From the NCBI GenBank assembly GCA_963678705.1, contig OY783205.1, forward strand, positions 1,612,001-1,676,000: DNA of 64,000 bases, read 5' to 3'. The notes under the pieces were generated by a model, which saw only the letters and a list, made by a program, of their open reading frames with translations, was not told the origin of the DNA and searched no databases. The translations under genes and the position numbers were made by a program. Shown in pieces: positions 38,831 to 50,179 of the stretch (position 1 is its first letter; every line of letters begins with the position of its first letter). Source of the DNA: Panorpa germanica (lineage: Eukaryota; Arthropoda; Insecta; Mecoptera; Panorpidae).

Positions 38831-40195
38831 TATTAGATGATATTAAATACAATCAATAAAATAAAACACAATCATTAAAGATCGATTCAGTTCGTAACAC
38901 ATATTAGCTAAGTTCTTTGCTTTTTCATTTTACTATGTAAATTATTATCTATTTCTAGAGTTTGTTTTTTACAAAATAATCCTTTCTTGTCACGCTTTTA
39001 AGGTATATCAATTTTTACAAAACATTCAAATGTCACCGGGAAAAGACTAACCAAAAAAAGCTGTGTTGCCAAATGTAAAATTCAGGTCACGTGATAAGTT
39101 TCTTCACTTCACCCCGCAAATGCTCAAACCTATCTATATAGTATAAACATTATTATTAGAAAATACACCATGACTCAGAATCAGTTAATTTTAAAAATGA
39201 TTAAAATACATTGAAGTGATACGATTACGAGTATGTGATTCATAGTTAGACAAGACAAGTATTTTAAGATGTTTCTAATCAATAATTTTATCGCGGTTCG
39301 AGCTCGGTGAACTTTGACTGTGTGCAGGCCCGGCATTCTATGTTGTAAACACATTTTTTGATTTATTGCTGTAGAAACTTCTTTTAGAGAAAAACATAAT
39401 GACTCTTATATAGAAGTTTTAAAATTCCTTCCAAATTTCATGGAATTATTACCATTAGTTTACGAGTTACAGTGATTTTCGAAACAAACTAGAATCTAAA
39501 TTTCATGTGTTGATAAAGTATTAGTTTCTTGATAGGTGTTCTTGATTCGGACTCGGTATTTCTTCTCATTAAAAACAAAAGCAAAAGTCTTCTACATATT
39601 ATATCGTTTTTTTATAAAAACGGCGTGATCAATTTTAAATAATTAAGCTCATATGTTTTTAATCAAAGAATAATTAAGCAATGTTTTAATAAAATCGGGT
39701 AAGTATAGAGACCATAACTCAAATACTCTTTGGAATATTGGCATGGGTAAACTTTTAAAGTATTCTTAAAATTATAATTAATAAATTTCAGAGTGGTCTA
39801 GCACCTTAAGAATCTTGTAAATATAACTTATTTGTACGAAAGATTCCGCAAGTCAACTTGCACCGCGATTTTTCGGGCCGGCAACTATAGAAAATAAGAC
39901 ACATAAACATAAAAGACAAAGCTAGAATCATTGCAACTGCAATAATACAATCAAAATTAAAATCGGTTTTCAATAAATTAAGATAATGAAGTTCAACTAA
40001 AATGTTGTTCCTCGCTTAATAAAGCTATCTCTTTCACTCTTATGCTACACAGACATAAGTACATCTCGCTTATGCGTTAAACATTTTTCTTTAATTAAAT
40101 TTATTTATGACGCAGCGTAGCGATTTGGGCGTAATCTTCAAAATGTATTTTTATGATTGTATTGCAATTCACAAATTGATTTTGTTTTTAATTTG
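38831..40195. other. AT-rich stretch without recognised genes
   Basis: I see no coding similarity, inverted-repeat ends or tandem array here. It lies between HEL2 and the HEL4 fragment. Confidence 0.5.
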
Positions 40196-41215
40196 TTAAA
40201 TGTCCAACTGAAGGTACAAATCAATTTTAGGGAGATATTTGACAAAGTACAGTCGTGCTTTTAATTCTCCGATTGAATTTAACAAAATTGTGGCTCTCAT
40301 GGTGGTGGTCGTTATCTTTTTACTTTGTGGATTTAACGGCAATTTTAATGCTGAATGAGCCGTACGGCATCCTTCTAATAATGTCGCTGCTATTCCAGAA
40401 GAAGCAACTGCAACCACAATGTTAGATCTCGCACGAACAGTGACTAAAACTACTGACATGAGGAATATCTTACCAGTTCCATCATCAATTGCCTTCATTA
40501 ATGTATCATAAACTTCCTTTTGTTGGGGATTCAACAGGGGTACATTCGTTTGAACTACTAATTCTAATTCCTCGTGATCGTATTCACGTTCCCGTTCCAA
40601 TTCTCGATTAAATACGTCATTCATTTCACGATTTAGCGCAGGCATTCCTAACCTGACTAATAAACTACCGCACATGAGGTAACACATGTCTACGATCAAG
40701 AGCAAAGCCCGATTATGAATCTCCTCATTCATCTCAAGATCGGGATTTCTTGAACTTGATGTAAAATATCTTCTGACATATTATCCTTCTATTTGTGCAA
40801 CAGGTTAGATGGGTTCGATGGAAAGCATGTCGAAATGATGATAGAAAATAATGTGCGTATCTGACTTGGAGATGCAGAGAGATAATTGCTTCAACGATTG
40901 TCGTATCCCAATGCGTTATCGTTTTCTAGCAAATTGAGTTCTTCACATGCTGCACGATATGTTGGGAATATTGTACCATTACCAGTCCGTAGTGACGTTG
41001 GCCCACGCACATTTACCAGCAACAACCGCAAATAGAATCATTCATCATTCTTTGGATGAACTGTATACACACGACCAAGGGCATCAGTAGAACTCACATC
41101 CGGATAATCAGGAAAAATATCCTATGTCCGTCTCCTGGTTCTAAGGTACCTCCCCACCAATTTTCAGCCAAATCGGTTCAGCCGTTCTTGAGTTATAAAT
41201 AGTGTAACTAACTCG
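40196..41215 (-). pseudogene. Helitron RepHel fragment (HEL4) with deleted P-loop
   Basis: Minus-strand relic homologous to the RepHel centre: frameshifted pieces at 40,740-41,120, then an open stretch from 40,732 with ALLLIVDMCYLMCGSLLVRL and NVPLLNPQQKEVYDTLMKAI. Where HEL1 has DDGNGGLFFLDAPGGTGKT, this copy has DDGTGKIFLM, an in-frame deletion removing most of Walker A. After HSALKLPLNPQ the similarity ends and about 38 unrelated codons follow. At the right, CGGTTCAGCCGTTCTTGAG is the usual Helitron 5'-subterminal sequence, but the TC terminus is missing where non-LTR ORF1 sequence begins at 41,219. Confidence 0.75.
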
Positions 41216-41218
41216 ACT

Positions 41219-41940
41219 ATGTACCTATTGACTCGATACAATGGCATTGAATCTCCGGGACGTTGGTTCTTTAATTGGTGTACGCTTATAAATGTCAAAT
41301 TTACAGCAGTAAGGTATTGTTCGATGGAAGTTATTTTGGTGTTGTATGGTAGACCACGGATGACACGCTTAATAGGAAGTTCATCGATATCTGTGGTTAG
41401 TGCTGCATACTTTACATTGTTAGTGTCAAGCTATGTTGTTGCTAGACGGTGTTGGTCAGCATTGTCAAAATACACTTTTCAAGTTGTCATTTTTTGTAAT
41501 TAATTTCTTAATACCAGTAACTTTCATAATTAGTACTGTTATATCAATGTCATTTCCTGTATGAAAGGCACTTCAATGTGCGAGATTTTTCCTGTATACG
41601 GTTGTTTGGTTGATGAAATTGGTGTTGTGGTTTGAGATGATGGGATTGATGGAATTGTCACAGGTTGGGATGGTTTTGACGGTCCAGCTACAGCTAACTC
41701 ATCACAACTGTCATCATTTGGGAGTGCATATATCTGTGGGATGTCGTCACAGTCCTTGTCTACGTCCATGCCAGTAATATCACTCATTTATTCACCTAGA
41801 GTGGGGGATGGTGGTCTAGTATTTGTCATTGCCTGGGATTTTGTAGTAGTCTCAGTTTTAGATTTGTTAATCAATTTGCGGCGCTTGCCTTGCAAAAGGA
41901 TATTTGTAGTGAACTCAATTGCCTTCCTTTCCTGACTCAT
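41219..41940 (-). pseudogene. non-LTR retrotransposon ORF1 (Gag-like) relic
   Basis: The start ATG at 41940 opens MSQERKAIEFTTNILLQGKR. After one in-frame TAA it continues (MSDITGMDVDKDCDDIPQIY), with a Pro/Ser/Thr-rich linker. A frame change follows, then KRVIRGLPYNTKITSIEQYL and ISVHQLKNQRPG. This last part matches the domain preceding the zinc knuckles in Jockey-clade ORF1 proteins, which bind RNA. It is cut at the HEL4 boundary, so zinc knuckles and ORF2 are missing. Confidence 0.6.
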
Positions 41941-42219
41941 TATTGTAATTTTGCTACCCCTCAATGGGGTTGCAATTATAAATCAAATAAATTTAATTTA
42001 TATATAAATTATTTTCAATATCAATATGCCAATATGGCCGAGAAACAAAAGAACAAATGGCAAAATAATTTTTTAATATTTTGAAATTTAATTTTTCAAA
42101 TATTTATTATAATTATTGAAATTCTGATCTTTATTTTACTTCTATCTTGTTCTCCGTATCTTCATTAACATTTATCCTTATGTCTTTTAATGATCATATA
42201 ACACATTTAGGTAAATATT

Positions 42220-42462
42220 CCCAGTAAACATTTTGGAGTCACTTTGACATCATATTGAAGACGCGTCATGATTTTTTTGTCATAAAAGAGTTCAGTTTCT
42301 CACATTTTTTCATATAAAATGTCTACTTTATCGGCTATAGATGGCGAAATTACTCCACCTGTCGGAATACAAATGAAGATGAAGTTGATGCGAACTATAA
42401 TTGAAGTGAAATAGTGAGAGAAACGTCACTAAATAGGGCACTTCACCAAATTGTTTACTGGG
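42220..42462. mobile_element. MITE with CCCAGTAAACA terminal inverted repeats, copy 2
   Basis: CCCAGTAAACATTTTGGAGT on the left and CCAAATTGTTTACTGGG on the right. It is 243 bp versus 375 bp for copy 1 at 22157, so it has an internal deletion. Confidence 0.6.
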
Positions 42463-43115
42463 TTAGAATGAAATATTTGCTGAAAATTAATTAGGTTTTT
42501 ATCAAATTTTAATAAATTTAATAATGTAATTATATATAACATATATAAGACACAATACATACATAGTACATATAAAAACATAAGAATGGTGTTCGTCAGT
42601 GCGACATAGCTAAATCTACTACTACGTTAAAGAAGAAAGAAAGAAGATCTTAAGTATTAGAAGAAGTAGAAAATATATTATAAGTTTGGAGCAACGAAAT
42701 AAGCTTGCTGGAGATAGTATTGGCAAGGCCCTAATATGCGAAAAACCTTTACAAGTCTTGCACGGTGATTTAGTGTCAAAAACGCCGGATTAATTGGATT
42801 TCCATTAATTTCAATGTGATAAATGGTATCGGTTTGTAACCAGTTCGACCTACGAACATAGTCAAAAAAACGAATTAAGTTCGTAACTCGAAGTACCACT
42901 GCCCTTGGTAAAAATTATGAATTATGTGTAATAAACGTTCTCATACTGAACATTGTAGGTTATGTTTTAATATCTGACGCTTTGATCTGTTCTATTTGCC
43001 GAAACTAAACCGAAAAATATTCGTCTTTGTTTATGACTTTCAAATGTTTGTCGAATTAGTACGAACTTTATGTCCACACATGCATTTCGTTTACAAAATC
43101 CGATTAATTGGACCC
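42463..43115. other. stretch without recognised features
   Basis: A minus-strand frame of 73 codons at 42,678-42,899 shows no family resemblance and has no good gene context. Nothing else is recognised. Confidence 0.4.
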
Positions 43116-43118
43116 TAA

Positions 43119-43705
43119 GGCCTGTCTCAGTATGGCACCGTATTTAAGCGAATTTCTGCCGGACGTATACGGGCTACTACGCTTTACCTATCCGAACCAT
43201 GTAAATGTAATGAGATCTCTCTGGAGCTCTCAGACTGCACGCTACAAAGCCGTCCGAATACGGGCGGCACTATTTCGCACATTAGAACCGTATAAAGGCG
43301 AATTTTATCCAAGCGTTAGCACTACTACAACGATATCCTATCCGAACCTTTGTAAATGCAAACAGCCGCCTAGACTGGAGGGGATACCTAACATCGCTTG
43401 TTCTTTCGCTGCAATACGGGTCTTTTCGGGTCTATCGCGACATCGCGTATGACGAGTATGTTCAGCATGCTTCAGTTTATGTTTGTATTTCAGTTATTAT
43501 CTTATTATTACTTATCTTATTATCCAAGCACATCAGATTTATGACGTAAACATCAAGAGGATGCTGTATTATAAATATAGATAAATAAATTAGTATAAAC
43601 ATGTATTGTGACACACATAGGCGGTTTGCTTTGTAGCTCATCCAACACGCCGATTTACGTCCGAATACGCCGTCGCTTAAATACGGTCCCATACTGAGAC
43701 AGCCC
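43119..43705. mobile_element. Harbinger-type MITE, copy 2 (587 bp, TAA target duplication)
   Basis: It has the same GGCCTGTCTCAGTATGG ends as the element at 17760, with one changed base in the right terminus, and TAA on both sides. The first ~330 bp are almost identical to copy 1; the 3' portion differs, with indels. Confidence 0.8.
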
Positions 43706-43706
43706 T

Positions 43707-43736
43707 AACACGCCAGTGTAAACACACTGGCGTGTT
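43707..43736. repeat. perfect 13-bp inverted repeat with 4-base loop
   Basis: AACACGCCAGTGT and ACACTGGCGTGTT are separated by AAAC. The hairpin abuts the right end of MITE copy 2. It may be a foldback scar or the edge of another element. Confidence 0.6.
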
Positions 43737-44536
43737 CCTTCGTACGTAACGTTGATTCGTGTGTCCTGCTAGATACGTGCTAGCGACGAGGCGAAGCGCT
43801 AGTATTCTCTAAAACTGTACTGGGTAACCACTACTGCAAATCGATAATAAAAATCTATTTAAATATAATATAATTATTACGTTTTTAGGAGCAACAACCA
43901 AACATCTGCTTTTGAAATAAATAAAGCAAAATAACCTCAATATAAAAAAAACTTTGTTTATTATTAATATAATTGTGAAGGTCAAGGATTACGGCTAACG
44001 TATCATAAAACAAAAAAAAACAAATTTATATCGTGGTTAGTTTGCTCAATTTTAATCTTATCAGAAACAGATGTTTGCTTTTCTCTGTTTTTGTTCCTTA
44101 TTAAAGAAATTACTACTTTTTGTTTCGTGCAACATAAATAAATTATTCGTATAAAAAAAGTACCCAAAAATTGACAGATATAGTTAATTTAATTTGAATT
44201 TTGTTTTACGGCTTAATTGTCGGCCATATTTTTATTGTCACAATATCAACGATAAAAATTCTAAACTTGTGCATAGAATATACACTTATTTTTTAGAAAT
44301 ATGAAATTAAAAAAAATATTACACAATAAACTTTGAGTTACAAAGTTTTAATTATTCTTATTCAGTTAACTTAAGAAGTCTTATTTCTCTTAAAAATTAG
44401 TATTTTAAACTTAAACAACTTCAAACAAAAAATCAGCCTACGATCAATTACGATCAGTTCGCAATATTTTTTTATATCTACTGAAAGATATTTCCTAGTA
44501 AACTGATGTCGTAGCAGCTTTTTTATCAGTAGTTTG
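43737..44536. other. AT-rich stretch without recognised genes
   Basis: The first 100 bases are locally GC-rich and the rest is AT-rich. No coding similarity or repeat structure is recognised. Confidence 0.4.
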
Positions 44537-44735
44537 TCAGTAGGGCTTCATACCATATCTTCTTTCCTGAATTTTTTTATCGAAAATATCAATACAGCGT
44601 ACATTTTCTAACCCCGGATCATTTCCGAACACGTGCCCAACTTTTGCTTTGACTTTTGGCCCAACTGGTCCATGGCCACTTTTTAGTTTGTGTGTAACCT
44701 CCTGTGTTACTGCCAGGATTTCTGACAATGCCAAA
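44537..44735 (-). CDS. unrecognised coding-like exon
   Basis: The minus-strand frame has markedly higher GC content than its surroundings and non-repetitive composition. It includes LALSEILAVTQEVTHKLKSG and HGPVGPKVKAKVGHVFGNDP and ends GMKPY before a stop at 44537. The N-terminal codons of the longer open frame are low-complexity AT-rich sequence and probably intronic. I do not recognise the protein. It could be the last exon of a host gene or of a TE protein. Confidence 0.3.
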
Positions 44736-45254
44736 TTTTTAATTAAATTAAAATATAAAACAAAAATATTAACAAACGAGATAAATATGCAAAATAAAAA
44801 CTGTGTAATACCATGGCGAAACATCGTAAACCAACCGATTGCAACCGACCCTATAATGAGCCCCTAAAAACCCTGAAACCAACTTTTTAATACCGAAAAT
44901 AAAACAAGAAAATTGAAGTATGCAATGAAAATATGTAGAAACGAAATAAGGATGTATTTTTTCTAAAATATGCAAAAATTTGCTAATAACTAATCGATTT
45001 TATGTATCGTTGTATACCACGCCATTATAAGAGAACGTTATAGGTTGCAGTGCTCCTACTCTGGGATCGCTATCTCAGATCTGGGTTTTTTTATTGTCAT
45101 CTGATTAGATAGATTGATATTTTTCATGAAAATATCTCATTATTTAGGTTTTTCATTAATTTCGAATCGAATAAAAGCTAAAGGTAAATCTAAAAATTCA
45201 GCTGTAAAAAGAGATTCAAATTTTAATTAGATAATATCTCCATAAATTTTTGGA

Positions 45255-45440
45255 TATTTGAAAGCAGTAAACTAAAGGATATGCTTTCAGACAATCCAGA
45301 AGAAATTCAAAAAGTGCTCGAATTCCTAACTGATTGAAAGATTCCTTGACTGCTTTAATAAATCAAATTTAACTAAATTAAAATAACTTCAGGCGAACAT
45401 GACCTTGTTGTTGAAATTGCCTCAAATTTTAAAATAAATT
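45255..45440 (+). mobile_element. non-LTR retrotransposon 3' end (copy 3)
   Basis: It shares AACTAAAGGATATGCTTTCAG, AGAAATTCAAAAAGTGCTCG and the ACTTCAGGCGAACATGACC block with 9,060-9,316, and ends in an A-rich run. It is a short 5'-truncated copy. Confidence 0.65.
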
Positions 45441-46049
45441 TAAAAAAAGAAAGAAGAACACCTAAGCACATAAATGTAGAATAGAAAATAGCTTAAATTA
45501 AACTAGGTGCACTTTGCAGTATTGAAAATCGAATGTAGAATACTGAAATATACTACCACAATACTGCACAATGTTACTACGGAATGAAAAAATGACATTC
45601 AAGTTAAATTAAAAGTTTGTTTAATGAAATCACAATATTCAGTAGCTTACAAAGCACGTCCAGAGGACAAATAAAATTTAACTTAGTTATTCCTAAGAAT
45701 GCTTGCTCTTTTTATTAGGGTTCACATTTCCTTTAAAAACTACCTGCGAATCATAACTAAAGATACATTTCCACTTCAAAAGAATAAAAATAATAATATT
45801 AAAAACTTTTAACTAATTATAAATCAACAATTATTCTCTGCTTCAAATATTTAGCTCTCTTGGTATGTCGATAAATAAATAATTTGAGCATCGATGAATT
45901 ATGCATGTTACTGTAGGTAATAATTTTGTTTGCGTATTAATAAAGAAACAAAATGAAGAAGAAGTCGCACTAACAGTAAATTATATCAATCTTCAACGCT
46001 CACAAAGACAAAATTTGCAATGTTCTTCATGACTATAAGCAGATATTTA

Positions 46050-46580
46050 GGGCCTTATTCTGTAACTTTTCAAAAAATAGACCTTATTTTTTCAGCGGTG
46101 GAAATATTTAATTTTCTCACCGCTCGAATAAAGTCGCTGTATTTAAAATATCTAAAGTTGTATTCTGTATGCAAAATTTTCCATCGCGCTTATAATATAC
46201 AGCGGTGAAAAAGTATAATGACCTATTTTAAGACAGATGTCAATTGTTCAAGTCAATTGACAAGCAACATAACCTCACTTTCTGATATATTTATATTTGT
46301 ATATTCATATGACTATACAAATACTGTGTATTAAAAAATTTGTACTGAAATTCAAATTATAATTCGAATTGTTTGACAGTTCTAAAAAATATAGCGATGG
46401 AAAATTTTAAAGTCACCGCTAAAGGCGACCTTATAATTTGGTCGATTTTTTTCCAGCGACAAAAATAAAATCGATTGAAATTTCTTACAGAATACCAAAT
46501 AAAAAATCATCGCTTTTGTGACGTCATTTTACAGCGATGAAATTTTTTCACCGGTGGAAATACTTTACAGAATAAGCCCC
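46050..46580. mobile_element. Harbinger-type MITE, 531 bp, TTA target duplication
   Basis: The left terminus GGGCCTTATTCTGTAA pairs with TTACAGAATAAGCCCC at the right, with TTA on both sides. The interior has repeated short modules of the type CAGCGGTGGAAA / TTTCACCGGTGGAAA and CACCGCT in both orientations, so it can fold extensively. No transposase is encoded. Confidence 0.7.
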
Positions 46581-46583
46581 TTA

Positions 46584-47263
46584 GAAGCAGAAAGAGTCTG
46601 ATAAACCTGATGGACTTTATCAAGAAATCTAATTTAATCTATTTACTTTAAATACACATACTTATTTATACTCGTATTTATACATATGTAAATTATATAT
46701 TACAAATGTTTATAAAAATTGCTTTTAGTGCTAGTAACTATCAGAAGTAGATCCACTTCATATGATTATAAAAAAAATGAGAAGTACCCACCAATTTATT
46801 TCGACTGGCTTGATTTGTAGATTCATTTTTCGGTATACTAGCACTAGCAGCAGAGGAAGACATTCCGTCCTTAGTGTAATGAAGAATAGCACAATAATAT
46901 TTAAATCCGAGCACCGACTTTCAGTGAATGACGCAGAGCTTCATCAGGCAGCTGCTATATTGCCTTAGCACAAAGAAACTACCATTATTTAATTATGTAT
47001 AGTCTTATCTGACGATTTACATGCATTTACAAACTGTACTCATATGTGTTTGTATGCTTGGAGAATCTAAATAGACTTTAACAACTTCATCAATTGATGT
47101 GTCGCCCGATATTAGTGTACTACGCTTATTGTAATTACATATTCAAATATCCCAGTGTATATTTATTTGCATTGCCTAAATGCTTTGGGACTTGTGAACT
47201 CATTCTTTAGTGATCGTTCTTCTACTTGAATGGTTTTCGTTTTTAATTGAAATTATAGGTTAA
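46584..47263. other. stretch without recognised genes
   Basis: An open frame at 46,762-46,968 has no recognisable similarity on either strand. Nothing else is seen. Confidence 0.4.
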
Positions 47264-48779
47264 CTAGCAAACCCGGCGAACTCCGTTTCGCCATCAGATG
47301 GCTTCGTTTTATGTAACATTTCGTTTGGTGATTAAAAGATGAAAAAATTTTTTTTTTTTGTTTTATATTTGAAAAGGAAAAATTTTATTTCATTTCACAA
47401 CAGTAATGAATTCATTTCGATTAGTGTTATTTAGTTGAACTTCTCTAAGTAAATGAAAGTGAATCTAAAGTAAATACTGAATCGAAGCGTTATACGTGTC
47501 CGCAAATTATCCGTTTCATTGAAGTGCTCTTTGGTAAACCACATTTTTTGTTTTTTGGTCTGACGTTAACACAAACAAAGCGGATGGTTTCCCAACTCGT
47601 AAACACGCAACGTATAACTGCCCATGTGAAAAATAATGATTTTCTAAATTTATCCCGCAAACACTAAGCGATTGGCCTTGCGACTTGTTAATTGTCATTG
47701 CGAACGCAAGGCGAACTGGAAATTGCAATCGTTTGAAGTCAAACGGAAGATCAGTCGGAATCATTGGTATTCGAGGAATACATACATTTTCACCTGCGTA
47801 CTTTCCGTTAATAATGGTTGCCTCAATCAAATTCGGCATAAGTCTTTTTATCGAAAGTCGAATATCATAATAACTGTACCAACTTTGAGTTGCAAGGTAT
47901 GTGGTGGAAATCCTGGTAACTCCAGAGAGTTTAAAAACTCCGTTGGATAATTTACTACATCATCGGGATTTGTTATGGAATCAACGGATTTGTATGTCAC
48001 CAAATCGCCAGCAATTTTTGATTGAATGGTGAAATTCAGTGCGTGTCATCATTATTCTTTGCGGCAAGAATTGCTCGTTGACTTAACAAAGCATAATTCT
48101 GATAATTCTCACTAATGTTTGGGAAAGCATTTTCAATAAGAGCTAATTGAGAGTCTACAAATCGCCAAAAGTCGTTGGTAAGAGTAATTAATCCAGATGT
48201 CGCATCAACTGGGACTTTTCCATTTCTAACAGCTAACAATTGTTTGGAAAATTGTGCAGCACTTTGATCATTTTGAAGTTGAACTCTCATATTAGTGGTT
48301 AGCAATAAACACGCCGGTGCGTGATACATTGTTTGACAGCTACTCCTCGATATGTTTGGCATTGGTGGCCATTCACAGTTTTCAAATGCGCAAATGATTT
48401 TGGCCCACGTACATTTACCAACAGCAGTCGCAAATAAAAACATTCATCATTTCTAGGATGATGTATACATGCGACATAGTTATTATTAATTTTAATTTCA
48501 TATTATATATAGCAGCACTTGTGTTGGTATTCAATGTATCACGCACCGGCGCCATCTACTTCAAATATTGGTTTGTATCTATGCTATGTATCAGAGATGG
48601 CGCTGTATGTGAAAAAAGATTTTCCCGCTTTTCTGTTGAAATTTTTCCTGAATTTTCTTTGCTATAAACCTCACGGAGCCCGAGACCTTTCCAACGAATG
48701 CAAAACCGTGGAAATCGGTTGGTGCGTTCTGGAGTTATAACGTCAGGAAGGAAAACCCGACTTATTTTTATATAGTAGA
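47264..48779 (-). mobile_element. Helitron derivative (HEL3), 1516 bp
   Basis: The minus-strand 5' end TCTACTATATAAAAATAAG is at 48779 after A. The 3' end is the GTTCGCCGGGTTTGCTAG terminus at 47264, followed by T. It carries rearranged RepHel pieces only. Confidence 0.8.
47516..48443 (-). pseudogene. rearranged Helitron RepHel fragments in HEL3
   Basis: From 48,443 the reading starts with RLLLV..VRGPKSF-like and NGHQCQTY-like pieces from the Rep-helicase linker. It then jumps directly to the helicase region NMRVQLQNDQSAAQFSKQLL and RAILAAKNNDD, so the middle of the protein including Walker A is deleted. The C-terminus at 47,839-47,516 keeps [33 protein letters not shown] and VACLRVGKPSA. 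Frameshifts occur near 47,850-48,040. Confidence 0.8.
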
Positions 48780-50179
48780 TATATGTATAGCGGGGTTTCT
48801 ATTTTTTAAAATAACCAAAAATTGATAAAGATATATCTAATTAAAATTTGAGTTTCAGTTTAGCCGATTCTGTTATGACTAATCGAGGGTATTTTTCTCA
48901 CAATAATCATAATATAAAACTGTTACTACTAGTCACTACTACTACTTTTGTTTTATGAAAGGGAAGCAAATCAAGATTTTTAAATGCTTGTAAAAATAAA
49001 TATTTGTCAGCTTAGTAAATTATCATATTAAACCTTTGTTAATTTGTTGGGAGATATTATTAATTAATTTTCTAAAAGCAATTGTTCAGCAATAATTTAA
49101 ACATAATGTTAAATAATATGTTTCATAAATTATTTGGTTTATAAGTTACAACGCCTGATCAATATGCAATCTTATATGTTTTTATATGAGTGTGTATAGT
49201 TACATACTGATCAGGCGTTGAAAATAAATGTTCTACGTTTGAGTTACACCATACTTGATATATATCTTGAAAAAATAAAATTAAAATTAAATTGCCCAAA
49301 GTTAATTGTAACCTGAAAGATAGCGAACATAAAGCTGTATACACCTTGTAGGGTAGTTCCAATATAGTAAACGAAGTTTGCAGCTCGCTTGTCAAGGCTT
49401 GGTATTTTAAAAATAAATAAATATAAATTATACAAAAACTTAACCAAACAAAAATTAAACTAAGATAATACATATAAAATTAAATAGTTAAATATTTTAT
49501 TTCGAAATTTTTTTTTAACATAAGCAATTTCAACAAAACACAACAAATAAAATTTTGTTTTCTTCATTTTGAGTCTCGTCCCACTTCGTAGTAAGTAGAC
49601 AAACACTCTGAAAATGAAATAATTATGTTATCTGATATAATAATGGACAAATAGTGGAGTAAATCGTTGATTTTATTTAAAAACAATACTCAATCTTACT
49701 CAGATTCTTTTCTTTTAATGTTAATATTTTATAATATTAAATCCTTTACAAGTCAAAGTTGACGATAAATTAATATCTAGAGAGTAAATTTGATTGCAAG
49801 TTCTCGACTCATAAGTTTTCTCAATTTTTCCATCTTTAATGCTCTTTCCAAATTTGCTGCATTTTTAGAGTTATCAGCTTCTGAATCAGTGGTGAAAACA
49901 TTTCTTTTTAATTTTAGTTTTTATAAGTTTGTTAGTGCATCTTTGTAGTTATCTAAAACAAAACGATACGTTACAATGAAAATTATTCTACAATGAATAT
50001 TATTATAATATGAAAAGTAATATTTTAGAAAGCTTATTTTATTATTTACTAATAACTTGTATCGTCTTTAATATTGATATTATACGTTTCCCATGATTAA
50101 TCTGCAGGTCCTTATTTTTTACCATGCTATGTAGATTTGCATATGGCTATATGGGAAAGAGAAAATATATATTTTTTTA
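48780..50179. other. mostly unassigned AT-rich stretch with two small signals
   Basis: It contains a 13-bp inverted repeat pair (CAACGCCTGATCA at 49149-49161 and TGATCAGGCGTTG at 49208-49220). It also contains a minus-strand coding-like block at about 49,780-49,970 (FTTDSEADNSKNAANLERAL, one stop) after a possible splice acceptor, family unknown. The exon candidate at 49318-49405 is listed separately. Confidence 0.35.
49318..49405 (-). CDS. possible isolated exon encoding a membrane helix
   Basis: This minus-strand block is locally GC-richer than its flanks. It reads LDKRAANFVYYIGTTLQGVY then SFMFAIFQ, with a CAG|GTTACA donor-like junction on its 3' side and a CCAAG junction on its 5' side. 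It looks like part of a multi-pass membrane protein, but I cannot name the family and see no partner exons. It may be a stray exon or chance. Confidence 0.25.

Noticed and set aside
43108-43452. A 114-codon plus-strand open frame
   Set aside because: It lies within MITE copy 2 and exists only because the repeat happens to be open. It has no protein resemblance.
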